64,000 nucleotides of DNA from NCBI RefSeq assembly GCF_000380505.1, contig NZ_AQYH01000004.1, positions 248,001 through 312,000 on the forward strand, given 5' to 3'. The notes beneath the pieces are model-generated. The model was not told where the DNA came from. It saw nothing but the letters and a program-made list of their open reading frames with translations, and made no database searches. Shown here piece after piece: positions 27,571 to 36,649 of this stretch; position 1 is the first letter of the stretch; every line of letters begins with the position of its first letter. A program made the position numbers and the translations under genes. Source of the stretch: Kaistia granuli DSM 23481 (lineage in GTDB: Bacteria > Pseudomonadota > Alphaproteobacteria > Rhizobiales > Kaistiaceae).

Positions 27571-29610
27571 GTGCATCAGGCAATCCGAGCAGCCCAGGCG
27601 ACCGGAGAGACTCTGGAAGCGACTTTTCTTTACGCGACGAGGCAGATGGAGGCCGGCGCCCATGGGGAGGCCGATGCCTTGCTTTCCGGCTTCGCTGACA
27701 AGGTGGCGAGCGCGGCGTCAAGCTGGCGGTTTGGCGAAAGCCCGGCGCGTCCAGCCGCCTCGATCATCGTCGTCAGCTACAAGACCGTGCCGGGTGTCGA
27801 GCCCGCCATCGCAGCGATCGCCGGTCAAGCCCGCGACGAGAATTGCGAAGTCATCCTCGTCGACAATGGCAATCCGGATCTCGAGGCGATCGGCCGCCGG
27901 TATCTGGATGGCGCGCGGATGGTCAAGTCGCCGTTTCAGACGGGCTGTTCGCTCGGCCGTGATCTCGGGGCCTCTTTCGCTACCGCGCCCTATCTGATCT
28001 TCGTCGATGACGACGGCCTGATCGAGCCGGGCTTCGTCGCCGCCCTGCTGCGCGCGGCGGCCGAGACCGGCGCGATTGCCGTTCGCGGCCGCGTGGTGCC
28101 GCTGACAGCGGGAAGCCCCATGGCGCAGCACTATGATCTTGGCGACAGGCGCGCGCCGGCCTTCATCAACGCAGAGGGTGCCTCGCTATGGCAGCGGGAC
28201 GCCTTTCGAAACGCGGCGGGCTTTCATCCGCTGCTCGCCGGTCACGAGGGGCATGATCTCTGCGCCCGGCTGTTTCGCTTCCACGGGCCGTTCGCGTTCT
28301 TCTATGAACCGTCGGCTGTGCTGCGGCATGACTATGCCGACGATGCGAAGGGCCAGGCTGCCAAGCAGGCGCGTTACGATCGCAATGTCGCCTTCGTCCA
28401 GAGCCGTTCGCCTGACGCGTGGCAGATCCATTTCCGCATTGGCGCCCTCGGCCGCGAGGGACGTTCGGCCTATCTGGCGGCGCACCATCATGCGGTGCCG
28501 GCCGACGCCGTCGCGACGCCGGTGTCGATCCTGACGACGGCGCGCAACGGCGCCGAATGGCTGGCGGATTTCACCGCGTCGTGGAAGGCGCAGACGCAGG
28601 CGGACTTCCAGCTGGTCTTTGTCGATGATGGCTCGACCGATGGGACCGCCGATCGCGTCGAGGCGCTGTGGCGGGGCGACGACCGGCTGACGCTGGTGCG
28701 GACTGCCGGCGGCGGTCGCGGCGCGGCGCTCAACGTGGCGCTTGCTCATGCCAGCCACGATATTTGCCTGATCGCCGATGTCGACGATGTCAGCACGCCG
28801 GATCGGATCATCCGCACCACCGAGATCTTCCGGAAACATCCGGAACTCGACTATCTCTCCTTCCTGGCTTTCAACGAGACCGACTTGTTGCGGATCGGGT
28901 CGCCGCGTTCGCCGTTCCTTGGCGACATGAACGTGCGTGCGCTGTTCGGCATGCCGGCCTCGTTCCCGAGTTTCGCCTTCCGAAAGGTGCGGTTTTCCCG
29001 GCCCTTCGACGAGACCCTGTCGGGCGGCATCGACTGTCGCTGGGTGAAGGACAATCTCGCGGCCGAGGGGGTCGCCGGGCGGCTGGTGCACGAGCCGGTC
29101 GTCTACTACCGCCGCCATGACGGGCAGATCACGACGCTGCACAAGGAGCGGCAGCAGGCGCTCCGGAAGGAAATCATCGACTGGAGCTTCAGCCGCATCC
29201 TGGGGGCTTTGTCCGAGACGGATCACCAGATGATCGATGCCCTGATGCTGGGCGCGCCGCTGACGAAGGCTCAGCAAGCCGAGATCGCCGGCTGGGTCGC
29301 CGGCTTTCTGGGCCGGAACGACGAACTCGGCGTGTTCGACCGAGGTGAGCTGGGCGCCGCCCTGCTTGAGCGGCTGGAGCCGCTGACCGGCAGAGCGCCG
29401 ACCCGGGCGGAAGCGAGCGACGCGCAGGTGCGGGCTCTGCGACGCATTGCCGAGCAGCATATCTCGGAAGGGGAATTCAAACGGGCGCGCCGGGCGCTGC
29501 GCGAGGCTCTGGAAGTGTTTGAGGCCAAGGCGATCTGGCGGCGCCTGCTTTCGGCGCACCGCTACGCGATCGTCCGCTACTTTGTGAAGGCGAACCCCTT
29601 CCGGGAGTGA
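27571..29610 (+). CDS. Dual-domain family 2 glycosyltransferase
   Basis: A 679-residue protein with two GT2 domains. The first (about 62-280) has ASIIVVSYKTVPGVEPAI and the DxD-type YLIFVDDDGLIEPGF. The second (about 310-530) has VSILTTARNGAEWLADF, LVFVDDGSTDGTADRV and ICLIADVDDVSTPDRI. A short helical segment precedes domain 1 and a helical tail follows domain 2. It uses a GTG start with GAGGGT upstream. Two active-looking domains suggest it adds two sugars or polymerises a repeat. The glycan itself is unknown. Confidence 0.85.
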   Translation: MHQAIRAAQATGETLEATFLYATRQMEAGAHGEADALLSGFADKVASAASSWRFGESPARPAASIIVVSYKTVPGVEPAIAAIAGQARDENCEVILVDNGNPDLEAIGRRYLDGARMVKSPFQTGCSLGRDLGASFATAPYLIFVDDDGLIEPGFVAALLRAAAETGAIAVRGRVVPLTAGSPMAQHYDLGDRRAPAFINAEGASLWQRDAFRNAAGFHPLLAGHEGHDLCARLFRFHGPFAFFYEPSAVLRHDYADDAKGQAAKQARYDRNVAFVQSRSPDAWQIHFRIGALGREGRSAYLAAHHHAVPADAVATPVSILTTARNGAEWLADFTASWKAQTQADFQLVFVDDGSTDGTADRVEALWRGDDRLTLVRTAGGGRGAALNVALAHASHDICLIADVDDVSTPDRIIRTTEIFRKHPELDYLSFLAFNETDLLRIGSPRSPFLGDMNVRALFGMPASFPSFAFRKVRFSRPFDETLSGGIDCRWVKDNLAAEGVAGRLVHEPVVYYRRHDGQITTLHKERQQALRKEIIDWSFSRILGALSETDHQMIDALMLGAPLTKAQQAEIAGWVAGFLGRNDELGVFDRGELGAALLERLEPLTGRAPTRAEASDAQVRALRRIAEQHISEGEFKRARRALREALEVFEAKAIWRRLLSAHRYAIVRYFVKANPFRE

Positions 29611-29642
29611 GGCGGGGCGCGCCGTGAGGGTGGATCGAGCGG

Positions 29643-30029
29643 CTAGGGCTCGGGATGATCGTGGCGCCGACCACGGTGCTTGGGCTCGTCCGTGGCGCTC
29701 GATTCACCCTCCGGCGTCGTTTCAACGGCCGGGGCCGGCGGTGTCGCCTGCGGCTCGGTGAGCGCCGCGGTTTCGAGGGCCACGGCTTCTGCTGCCGGCT
29801 CTGGCGTTGCCTCGGGAACTTCGGAGGCGGATTTGGCGGTTCGCTCTTCTGCCGAAAGGCCCGGCGCCAGTTGGTCGAAGCGCTCGGCGATCCAGCGGAT
29901 ATGATCAAGCACCGGCCCGCGGCTTGCGCCGATCGGCGCCTCCGCCAACTCCCGGAGATCGGATCGCAGCAGGCCCATCAGGGCGGAGATTTCCTGCAGG
30001 CTGTCCTTCAGTCTCGTGGTCGCGGCCAT
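29643..30029 (-). CDS. Hypothetical protein with acidic low-complexity tail
   Basis: A 128-residue protein of unknown function. The first 60 residues are predicted helical and amphipathic (LKDSLQEISALMGLLRSDLREL). The rest is rich in Glu, Ala, Pro and Thr and ends in a basic/His cluster RGRRHDHPEP. No signal peptide or membrane segment is seen. It is convergent with the glycosyltransferase at 27571, 32 bases from its stop. Confidence 0.6.
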   Translation of the reverse strand: MAATTRLKDSLQEISALMGLLRSDLRELAEAPIGASRGPVLDHIRWIAERFDQLAPGLSAEERTAKSASEVPEATPEPAAEAVALETAALTEPQATPPAPAVETTPEGESSATDEPKHRGRRHDHPEP

Positions 30030-30095
30030 GTCGGCGATCCTCTTCTGGCTGACTGGGCTACCAACGCCGGCGCGCGGGCCTCGTTCCCGGATCGT

Positions 30096-30132
30096 CCCAA
30101 AAGCGACGCCCCGCCGAGAGGGCAGGGCGTCG
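30096..30132 (-). terminator. Terminator of small exported-protein gene
   Basis: On the minus strand GACGCCC...GGGCGTC forms a stem followed by GCTTTTGG. A second palindrome ACGCCGCATTGCGGCGT at about 30142-30158 lies between it and the stop codon. Confidence 0.65.
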
Positions 30133-30164
30133 GTACGGGGAACGCCGCATTGCGGCGTCCGCGA

Positions 30165-30467
30165 CTACTGGATCTGGGTGCAGAAGGTCTTCACCGCCGC
30201 GGAGTAGCGCAGCGGCTCCGCCGTGACCTTCTGGTTGCAGGTGTTCTTGGCGGCCGTCAGCTGCTCGGCCGTCAGGCCGGCGCCGCCGGTCGTGATGTCG
30301 AAGCCGAAGACATCCTCGTCCTTGATCTGGGACTTGACCGGGTCCATGCCGCTGGTGGCGCCGTCCGGTCCGCCCGTGCCATTGTTGTCGCTCGTCTGCG
30401 CAAGCGCCGGCGAAGCAGAGAGTGCCAAGAATGCGGCCATGGCAATCGTATATTTGAGACTGATCAT
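30165..30467 (-). CDS. Small exported hypothetical protein
   Basis: A 100-residue protein with a clear signal peptide ending ASPALAQ. The mature part has a Gly/Asn-rich spacer, then a helical C-terminus with two cysteines (KNTCNQKV and KTFCTQIQ) likely to form a disulfide in the periplasm. A purine-rich AGGAGGAA run precedes the ATG. I recognise no family. Confidence 0.7.
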   Translation of the reverse strand: MISLKYTIAMAAFLALSASPALAQTSDNNGTGGPDGATSGMDPVKSQIKDEDVFGFDITTGGAGLTAEQLTAAKNTCNQKVTAEPLRYSAAVKTFCTQIQ

Positions 30468-30623
30468 TGCTTTCCTCCTGTCATGATCATTCTGGCAGGG
30501 GAATTGATTATGGTTCCTGCCGGATATCGCGATCAGGCTTCTGCCTAACCAATAGTTAATGAATGGCAGACTTGGAGGATGGTTCCGAAATTCTATGAAA
30601 TTCTCTCGGCGCCTGAGGCTCGT

Positions 30624-30836
30624 CTAGGAGGTCCTCATGCCGATCGCCGGCAGCCGGCCGCGAACGAAACCGAAGGATATGCGCTCGGTCCGGGCGTCGA
30701 TGGCCATCAGCAGCGTCTCGATGACGGCGCGGGCATCGCCCTGATGCGCCGTGATCAAACTCTCGACACGCTGGTCCAGGACGCTTTCGTCCAGGGCGCT
30801 CTGGGCGCTGTCGATCTCTACGGCCGGCTCTGCCAT
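30624..30836 (-). CDS. Small conserved-looking hypothetical protein
   Basis: A 70-residue acidic protein with no signal peptide. The segment DQRVESLITAHQGDARAVIETLLMAIDARTE is split below because of length: DQRVESLITAHQGD and ARAVIETLLMAIDARTE are both predicted helices. GTG at 30839 or ATG at 30836 could start it, with GGAG 10-13 bases upstream. Function unknown; the helical, well-ordered composition argues for a real gene. Confidence 0.55.
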   Translation of the reverse strand: MAEPAVEIDSAQSALDESVLDQRVESLITAHQGDARAVIETLLMAIDARTERISFGFVRGRLPAIGMRTS

Positions 30837-30980
30837 CACACTGCTACTCCATGGGTCTTGTTCCTATTTTGTTCTCATTGGAGCGAGAGTCAATGCGCGG
30901 TGTGGCGTCTGTCCAACACGAAATCGGACGGCGGAAGAAGCCGGCGGCGCGCGGGGCGCGGGTTCGTGGGGCCAGAACGA

Positions 30981-31016
30981 GAAAAGCCCCGCCAGTCGTC
31001 CCGGCAGGGCCTTTTT
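30981..31016. terminator. Terminator shared by porin remnant and small genes
   Basis: GCCCCGCC and GGCAGGGC form an imperfect stem. T-runs occur on both sides: TTTTT on the plus strand and TTTTC on the minus strand. It lies directly after the stop codon of the porin tail at 31037, as a terminator of the former full gene would. Confidence 0.7.
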
Positions 31017-31036
31017 CCGAAGCGTTTGAACGCCGA

Positions 31037-31194
31037 TCAGAAGCGGTAGTTCACGCCGACCGTCGCGGTCTGCGACTTCAGGCCGACGTCGAAGGATTCC
31101 TGGAACGGCGACGTGAAGGAGTAGGTCTTGGTGCCGTAGTCCGTGTAGAGATACTCGGCGCGAGCTTCGGCGGAAGCCCGCTTCGCCAGGTGGC
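31037..31194 (-). pseudogene. C-terminal remnant of an Omp25/31-like porin
   Basis: Read on the minus strand, this encodes RAEYLYTDYGTKTYSF, then FDVGLKSQTATVGVNYRF and a stop. These are the last strands and terminal Phe of an Omp25/31-type barrel. The frame runs upstream only into the ssuD stop codon, with no start, signal peptide or earlier strands. The gene was therefore truncated to about 50 codons, keeping its terminator. The junction coincides with the end of ssuD, suggesting a deletion or insertion brought ssuD next to it. Confidence 0.85.
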
Positions 31195-32355
31195 TTAGGA
31201 CGCCGAGGTGAGTTTGCGGGCCGCCTCGTCGACGCCGAACTCGTTCTGGATGGCGCGGCTGACGGCGCGCCGGCCAACGTCGATGCCGAGCGCCGGGAAC
31301 AGCAGCTCGGCGACGCGGTAGGCTTCCTCGAGATGGGGATAGCCGGAGCCGATCACCGTATCGATGCCGAGCGCCTGATATTCGCGCAGCCGCTCCGCTA
31401 CCTGTTCGGGCGTGCCGACCAGCGCCGTGCCGGCGCCGCCGCGCACCAGTCCGACGCCCGCCCAGAGATTGGGACCGACGAGAAGCCGGTCGCGCCGGCC
31501 GCCATGCAGTTCCGCCATGCGGCGCTGGCCGACCGAATCCATCTCCTTGGTGAAGCGCGCCTGGGCGATCGCGATCTGGTCGTCGGTGATCCGGCTGATC
31601 AGCTTGTCGGCCGCCGCCAAGGCCTCGTCCTCGGTTTCGCGGACGATGAAGTGCAGGCGGATGCCGAAGCGCAGCCGCCGGCCTTTCGCGCTGGCGCGGG
31701 CGCGCGCCGTGGCGATCTTGGCGGCGACGGCCTCCACCGGCTCGCCCCAGGTCAGATAGAGCTCCGTCTTCTCGGCAGCGAGATCGATGCCGGCCTCCGA
31801 GGAACCACCGAAATAGAGCGGCGGCGGCGTCTGCACCGGCGGAAAGTCGAGGCGGCCCTTCTCGATGCGGTAGTGCTTGCCCTCGAAGTCGACGCGTTCA
31901 CCCGAGACCAGGCCCTGCCAGATGGTCAGGAACTCGTTGGCCTGCTCGTAGCGCTGGTCATGCGGCAGGAAGACACCGTCGCCGGCGAGTTCGACCGGAT
32001 TGCCGCCGACCACGACATTGAGCAGCAGCCGTCCGTTCGAAAGCCGGTCGAGCGCCGCCGTCTGCCGCGCGGCATAGGCCGGCTGGACGACGCCGGGCCG
32101 CAGCGCGACGAGAAATTTGAGCTTTTCCGTCACCGTCGCCAGGCCGGCGGCCGTGACCCAGCTTTCCTCGCAGGCCTGCCCCGTCGGCAGCAGCACGCCG
32201 CCATAGCCGAGCCGGTCGACGGCCTGCGCGATCTCGCGGAAATAGGCGAATTCCGGCGGTCGCTGCTGGGTCTCGGAGCCGAGATAGGTGCCATCGCCAT
32301 AGGTCGGGATGAACCAGAAGAAGTGGAGCGGCGTGGTCGCTGGGCGTGGGGTCAT
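31195..32355 (-). CDS. ssuD: FMNH2-dependent alkanesulfonate monooxygenase
   Basis: A 386-residue luciferase-like monooxygenase of the SsuD group. SsuD uses reduced flavin and oxygen to release sulfite from alkanesulfonates during sulfur starvation. Family features are [17 protein letters not shown] at the N-terminus, [18 protein letters not shown] (the active-site Cys region) and [19 protein letters not shown]. The start at 32355 gives [14 protein letters not shown]. Its reductase partner gene just upstream is broken and no ssuABC transporter is adjacent, so reduced flavin must come from elsewhere. Confidence 0.92.
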   Translation of the reverse strand: MTPRPATTPLHFFWFIPTYGDGTYLGSETQQRPPEFAYFREIAQAVDRLGYGGVLLPTGQACEESWVTAAGLATVTEKLKFLVALRPGVVQPAYAARQTAALDRLSNGRLLLNVVVGGNPVELAGDGVFLPHDQRYEQANEFLTIWQGLVSGERVDFEGKHYRIEKGRLDFPPVQTPPPLYFGGSSEAGIDLAAEKTELYLTWGEPVEAVAAKIATARARASAKGRRLRFGIRLHFIVRETEDEALAAADKLISRITDDQIAIAQARFTKEMDSVGQRRMAELHGGRRDRLLVGPNLWAGVGLVRGGAGTALVGTPEQVAERLREYQALGIDTVIGSGYPHLEEAYRVAELLFPALGIDVGRRAVSRAIQNEFGVDEAARKLTSAS

Positions 32356-32426
32356 CGCATCGCCTCGTGGTGGGTTCAGGTGGCTGGTGCCAACCTTTTC
32401 GGAACGCATCCGGCCGCGCTCTCAGC

Positions 32427-32970
32427 TCAGGCCGGCTGGAGGGCGGGAGCGGGTTCGATCAGCCGGGCCAGCTGGCTGGCGGCGACGCCGATCCGCTCCG
32501 AAAGGGCGGGGCCGACGGCGCCATCGTCGAAATCCTTTTCCGTCGCATAGAGGCCGGTCGGCACGATCTGCGTGTTGAAGAAGCCGAAGAGCGGCCGCAG
32601 CTGGTGCTCGATCACCAGCGCATGCCGTTCGCTGCCGCCGGTCGCGCCGAGGATCACCGGCTTGCCGGCGAGCTGCTTCGGGTCGATCAGATCGAACAGG
32701 TGCTTGAACAGGCCGAGATAGGAGCCCTTGTAGACGGGCGAGGCGACGACCAGCGCATCGGCGTCGAGGATGGCCTCGAAGGCCTGTCGTGCCGTACCGG
32801 CCAGGTCCCGGCTCGAATAGGCGCCAGCCGAGGCTCGGCTGCAGGTCGAGAATGTCGAAGACGGTGCTGTGGCCGTCGGTCAGGCGGGTCGTCTGCGTCA
32901 CGATCGTCTCGACCAGGGCCCGGGTTCGCGATGGACGGGAGATGTTGCCGGAGATCCCGACGATAAAGGC
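32427..32970 (-). pseudogene. Frameshifted NADPH-dependent FMN reductase (ssuE-like)
   Basis: Two minus-strand frames together make an SsuE-like flavodoxin fold. The N-terminal part reads FIVGISGNISRPSRTRALVE through LDLQPSLG. Near 32823 the frame must shift by one base to continue as [18 protein letters not shown], then [20 protein letters not shown] and [16 protein letters not shown] to the stop at 32427. No in-frame start lies just before FIVGISGN either. The gene is thus disabled, or carries a sequencing error. Sequence 32971-33316 upstream holds no gene. Confidence 0.82.
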
Positions 32971-33316
32971 CCCCGAGGTGGATCGCCCGGCCCTCGCGGC
33001 GGTCGATCGCGCAGGATCCGAATTCGAAAGGGATGGTCTTGGATGGCTGGGCACGATGATCTGTCCGCTGGCAGGGAGGCACCATTGGATAGAAAGACGA
33101 CCATTCCTATCAAGAAACACTTTGTTGTCGCGGCTCGACTTGTTGGAAAGGAAATCCCTGGCCGGCTGGGATGCGAGATTCCGCCGGCACGGCCCTTCGA
33201 CAGTCTTGTGATGGTCATCACTGACTCTGACGCTACGTCATGGTGGAACAGCGCCACGGCAGACGACGTTGAGCATCGTCGGGAACAGGGGACGCCGCGG
33301 CGCGGCGCAGATCAAA

Positions 33317-33577
33317 ATGGCAGCCTTCAGTATCCGCACCATGACCAGCGTCATTGGATCCGCCGCGTTGGTCGCCTTCGCCGTCACCGCCTATAGCGGC
33401 CAGGCGGTCAGCCGTACCAGCGGCGCCAAGGACCCGACCGCGCTCTCCCTGTTCGACAAGGCATCGGTCGGCGGCCGCAAGGGCTGCGAGATCCAGTCCT
33501 GGCCCTATATCGCGCCGGAATGCCTGCAGGCTGCCAACAGCCAGGAAGGGCAGTGGAGGCCGGTGCGCCGGCTCTGA
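33317..33577 (+). CDS. Small exported protein with conserved Cys-Trp-Pro motif
   Basis: An 86-residue protein with an N-terminal hydrophobic signal (SVIGSAALVAFAVTAYSG). Its C-terminus contains GCEIQSWPYIAPECL, a motif seen in short exported proteins of Hyphomicrobiales (recognised pattern, function unknown). The two cysteines probably form a disulfide. The ATG at 33317 is chosen to place the hydrophobic segment first. Confidence 0.7.
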   Translation: MAAFSIRTMTSVIGSAALVAFAVTAYSGQAVSRTSGAKDPTALSLFDKASVGGRKGCEIQSWPYIAPECLQAANSQEGQWRPVRRL

Positions 33578-33616
33578 CGTCCGGGCGCGTCCCACGCGCT
33601 CCTCGTGCCGAAAAAC

Positions 33617-34519
33617 TTAGCCCGCGAACGCCGCCGCCGCGTGATGAAGCAGCGCGTGGCGGCGGGCGATCGGCTCGACGTCGGCGCCATAGCCGCCGCC
33701 GATGACGCCGGCGAGCGGAATGCTGCGTCCCCGTACGGCCTCGATCACCACGCGATCCCGCTCCGCCAGCCCGGCATCGGAGAGCGACAGCCGGCCAAGG
33801 CGGTCGTCCGCGTGGGGATCGACGCCGGCATTGTAGAAGACGATGTCGGGATGCATGCGGTCGAGCAGCGGCGCCAGGATCTCGTCGAGGGCCGCCAGAT
33901 AGGCGCGGTCTTCGGTGCGGTCGGCAAGTCCGATGTCGATCGTCGATTGCCGCTTGCGGACGGGGTAATTCTTCTCGGCATGCAGCGACAGCGTCGTGAC
34001 ATTGGCGTCGCCCAGGAAGATCTCGGCGGTGCCGTCGCCCTGGTGCACGTCGCAATCGACCACCAGCGCGGTGCCGATCCGCCCCTCGGCCATCAGCACC
34101 CGGATTGCCACGGCGACATCGTTGAAGGTGCAGAAGCCGGCGCCCTGGTCGCTGCGCGCATGATGGCTGCCGCCGGCCGTGTTGGTGGCGAGGCCGTGGG
34201 AGAGCGCCAGCCGCGCGGCGAGGATCGTGCCGCCGGTGGCGGCGCGGGCGCGGCGGACCACGGTCTCGTTCATCGGCAGGCCGATCTCGCGCTCGATCGC
34301 CGGCGGCACGGCGAGCGCCAGCACGGCGTCGACATAGTCGCGGTCATGCGCCAGCGCCAGCTCGGCCGCGCTGGCCGGCTCCGGCACGACGAAACCCGCC
34401 GGCGCCAGACCGTCGGCGACGAGGATCTCGGCCAGCCGCCGGTATTTCTGCATCGGGAAGCGATGCTCGGCGGGGATGTCGGCGGTGTAGGCAGGATGAT
34501 GGACGATCGGCGGCGGCAT
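33617..34519 (-). CDS. Histone deacetylase-family amidohydrolase
   Basis: A 300-residue arginase/deacetylase-fold enzyme. Bacterial members deacetylate acetylpolyamines or other N-acetyl compounds with one zinc ion. The key motifs are present: the GGSHHA pair (His119-His120), GFCTFND, VDCDVHQGDG (zinc ligands Asp157 and His159) and YNAGVDPHADD (third ligand Asp). Length fits the class II-like bacterial group. It is divergent from the methyltransferase at 34593, with 73 bases between them. Confidence 0.92.
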   Translation of the reverse strand: MPPPIVHHPAYTADIPAEHRFPMQKYRRLAEILVADGLAPAGFVVPEPASAAELALAHDRDYVDAVLALAVPPAIEREIGLPMNETVVRRARAATGGTILAARLALSHGLATNTAGGSHHARSDQGAGFCTFNDVAVAIRVLMAEGRIGTALVVDCDVHQGDGTAEIFLGDANVTTLSLHAEKNYPVRKRQSTIDIGLADRTEDRAYLAALDEILAPLLDRMHPDIVFYNAGVDPHADDRLGRLSLSDAGLAERDRVVIEAVRGRSIPLAGVIGGGYGADVEPIARRHALLHHAAAAFAG

Positions 34520-34592
34520 GGCGGAACCCTATCCGATATCGCCCCGGCAGTTCCATAAGGTGTAGAGTGCCGGCACCGTAGCGAGGTGCGCC

Positions 34593-35210
34593 ATGTCTTC
34601 CTCGTCCGACACGGAACATTGGGATGCCGTCTACGGCGTGAAGGCCGAAGACGAACTCAGCTGGTTCGAAGCCTCACCCGAGCGATCGCTCGCCCTGATC
34701 GCCCGCTCGGGCGTCGACAAGGCCGCGCCCGTCATCGATGTCGGCGGCGGCGTCTCGCGCCTCGCCGAGCATCTTCTCGCTTCCGGATATTCCGACGTCA
34801 GCGTGCTCGATATATCCGGAGAGGCCATCCGCCAGCTGCTGGCGCGGCAGACGCCGGACTCGCCGCTGCAGGGGATCGACGCCGACGTCACCACCTGGCG
34901 GCCCGACCGACGCTACCGGCTCTGGCACGACAGGGCGGTGTTGCACTTCCTCATCACCGACGAGGCGCGCGAGGCCTATCGCCGGACCCTGCTTGCGGCG
35001 CTGGCGCCGGGCGGCCAGGCGATCATCGCCACCTTCGCGCCGACCGGGCCGGAACGATGCAGCGGACTGCCCGTCCGGCGCTATGGCGCAAGCGAGCTCG
35101 CGGCGTTCCTCGGGCCGGATTTCAAGCTGATCGAGAGCCTGATGTTCGATCATGTGACGCCGTGGGGCGCGGCACAGCACTTCCACGTGGGACGGTTCCG
35201 CCGAAACTGA
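34593..35210 (+). CDS. Class I SAM-dependent methyltransferase
   Basis: A 205-residue methyltransferase. Motif I is VIDVGGGVSRLAEHLL near residues 49-64, motif II DVSVLDISGEAIRQL, and the later DRAVLHFLITDEAREAYRR and LAPGGQAIIATFAPTGPERC segments are typical of the small Methyltransf_25-type group (Tellurite-resistance/thiopurine-like). The N-terminal HWDAVYGVKAEDELSWFE motif is common to this group. Substrate unknown. Confidence 0.85.
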   Translation: MSSSSDTEHWDAVYGVKAEDELSWFEASPERSLALIARSGVDKAAPVIDVGGGVSRLAEHLLASGYSDVSVLDISGEAIRQLLARQTPDSPLQGIDADVTTWRPDRRYRLWHDRAVLHFLITDEAREAYRRTLLAALAPGGQAIIATFAPTGPERCSGLPVRRYGASELAAFLGPDFKLIESLMFDHVTPWGAAQHFHVGRFRRN

Positions 35211-35283
35211 GCGCGGGCGCGCGCTGGTGATCGACGGCGCGCCGTCGAACGGCTATCGGTGTCGTCCAGTCCACGAGCACCGC

Positions 35284-36627
35284 ATGACAGTCCCCACCCC
35301 AGCGTCCGTCGCCATCCGCCCGTTCGAAGTCACCCATCGCGGCATCCTGTCGATCGCCGTGCCGATGACGCTCGCCTATCTGACGACGCCGCTGCTCGGC
35401 CTGGTCGGCATGGGGGTGATCGGCCGTCTCGGCGATGCGGCGCTGCTCGGCGCCGTGGCGCTCGGCGCGGTCATCTTCGATTTCGTCTTCGCGACGTTCA
35501 ATTTTCTCCGCAGCGGCACCACCGGCCTCGTCGCCCAGGCGCTCGGCGCCGATGACCGCACCGAGATCCAGGCGACCTTCTACCGGGCGCTGATCGTCGC
35601 CTTCGCCATCGGGCTCGGCGTGCTGCTGCTGTCGCAGCCGATCCTGACCGTGGCGCTGGCAGCGCTCGGCGGCAGCCCGGCCGTGCAGGCGGCGACGACG
35701 GAATACTATTCCGTCCGGGTCTTCTCGACGCCGTTCGCGCTGGCGAACTACGTCATGCTGGGCTGGCTGATCGGCCTAGGCCGCTCGACGCTCGGCCTGT
35801 TCCTGCAGACCTTCCTGAACGGGCTCAACATCCTCCTGAACCTCGTCTTCGTGCTCGGCCTCGGCTGGGGCATCGCCGGTTCGGCGCTGGGCACGACAAT
35901 CGGCGAGGCGGTGACGGCGATCCTCGGCCTCACCCTGGTGGTCTCCCGGCTCGACCGCGCGCATCGCCCGTCCCTGGCGCAGATCCTCGACCGCAGGCAG
36001 GTCTTCCGCATGATCGCCGTCAATCGCGACATCATGATCCGCTCGTTCACGCTGCTGTTCGCCTTCGGCTTCTTCGCCTCGCGCGGCGCCAAGATGGGCG
36101 ATGTCGTGCTGGCGGCGAACGCCGTCCTGATGAACTTCTTCCTGGTCGGGGGCTATTTCCTCGACGGCTTCGCAGCGGCCGCGGAGCAATATGCCGGCCG
36201 CGCCATCGGTGCGCGCTACAAGCCGGCCTTCATCCGCTCGATGAAGCTGACGCTCGGCTGGGGCTATGTGCTGGCTGCGATCGCCGCCTGCTGCTTCTGG
36301 TTCGGCGGCCCGTATCTGATCGACTGGATGACGGTGAACCAGGCCGTGCGCGACACGGCGCGGCACTATCTCGCCTGGACGGCGCTGACGCCGCTCGCCG
36401 GCGTGCTCGCCTTCGAGATGGACGGCGTCTTCATCGGCGCCACCTGGTCGGAGGACATGCGCAACATGATGCTGCTGTCGCTGGTGCTCTATCTCGCCGT
36501 CTGGGCGGTGGCCGAGCCGCTCTGGGGCGCGCATGGTCTTTGGCTGGCCATGCTGGTGTTCCTGTCGGCGCGCGGCTTCACGCTCGCCTGGCGCTGCCGC
36601 GCCCGCACGCGGGCGGCCTTCGCCTGA
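35284..36627 (+). CDS. MATE-family multidrug efflux transporter
   Basis: A 447-residue inner-membrane protein with about 12 helices in two MatE halves. The first helix carries IAVPMTLAYLTTPLLGLVGM and the second half starts near residue 245. Such pumps export drugs or metabolites with Na+ or H+. A start at 35284 (MTVPTPASVAIRPFEVTHRG) was preferred over the upstream extension. No regulator is adjacent. Confidence 0.92.
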   Translation: MTVPTPASVAIRPFEVTHRGILSIAVPMTLAYLTTPLLGLVGMGVIGRLGDAALLGAVALGAVIFDFVFATFNFLRSGTTGLVAQALGADDRTEIQATFYRALIVAFAIGLGVLLLSQPILTVALAALGGSPAVQAATTEYYSVRVFSTPFALANYVMLGWLIGLGRSTLGLFLQTFLNGLNILLNLVFVLGLGWGIAGSALGTTIGEAVTAILGLTLVVSRLDRAHRPSLAQILDRRQVFRMIAVNRDIMIRSFTLLFAFGFFASRGAKMGDVVLAANAVLMNFFLVGGYFLDGFAAAAEQYAGRAIGARYKPAFIRSMKLTLGWGYVLAAIAACCFWFGGPYLIDWMTVNQAVRDTARHYLAWTALTPLAGVLAFEMDGVFIGATWSEDMRNMMLLSLVLYLAVWAVAEPLWGAHGLWLAMLVFLSARGFTLAWRCRARTRAAFA

Positions 36628-36649
36628 TCCGGACCGGGAGGGCGGGTGC

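Noticed and set aside
31195-32355. Part of a complete ssu sulfonate operon
   Set aside because: No transporter genes are adjacent and the reductase gene is broken, so only the monooxygenase is supported.
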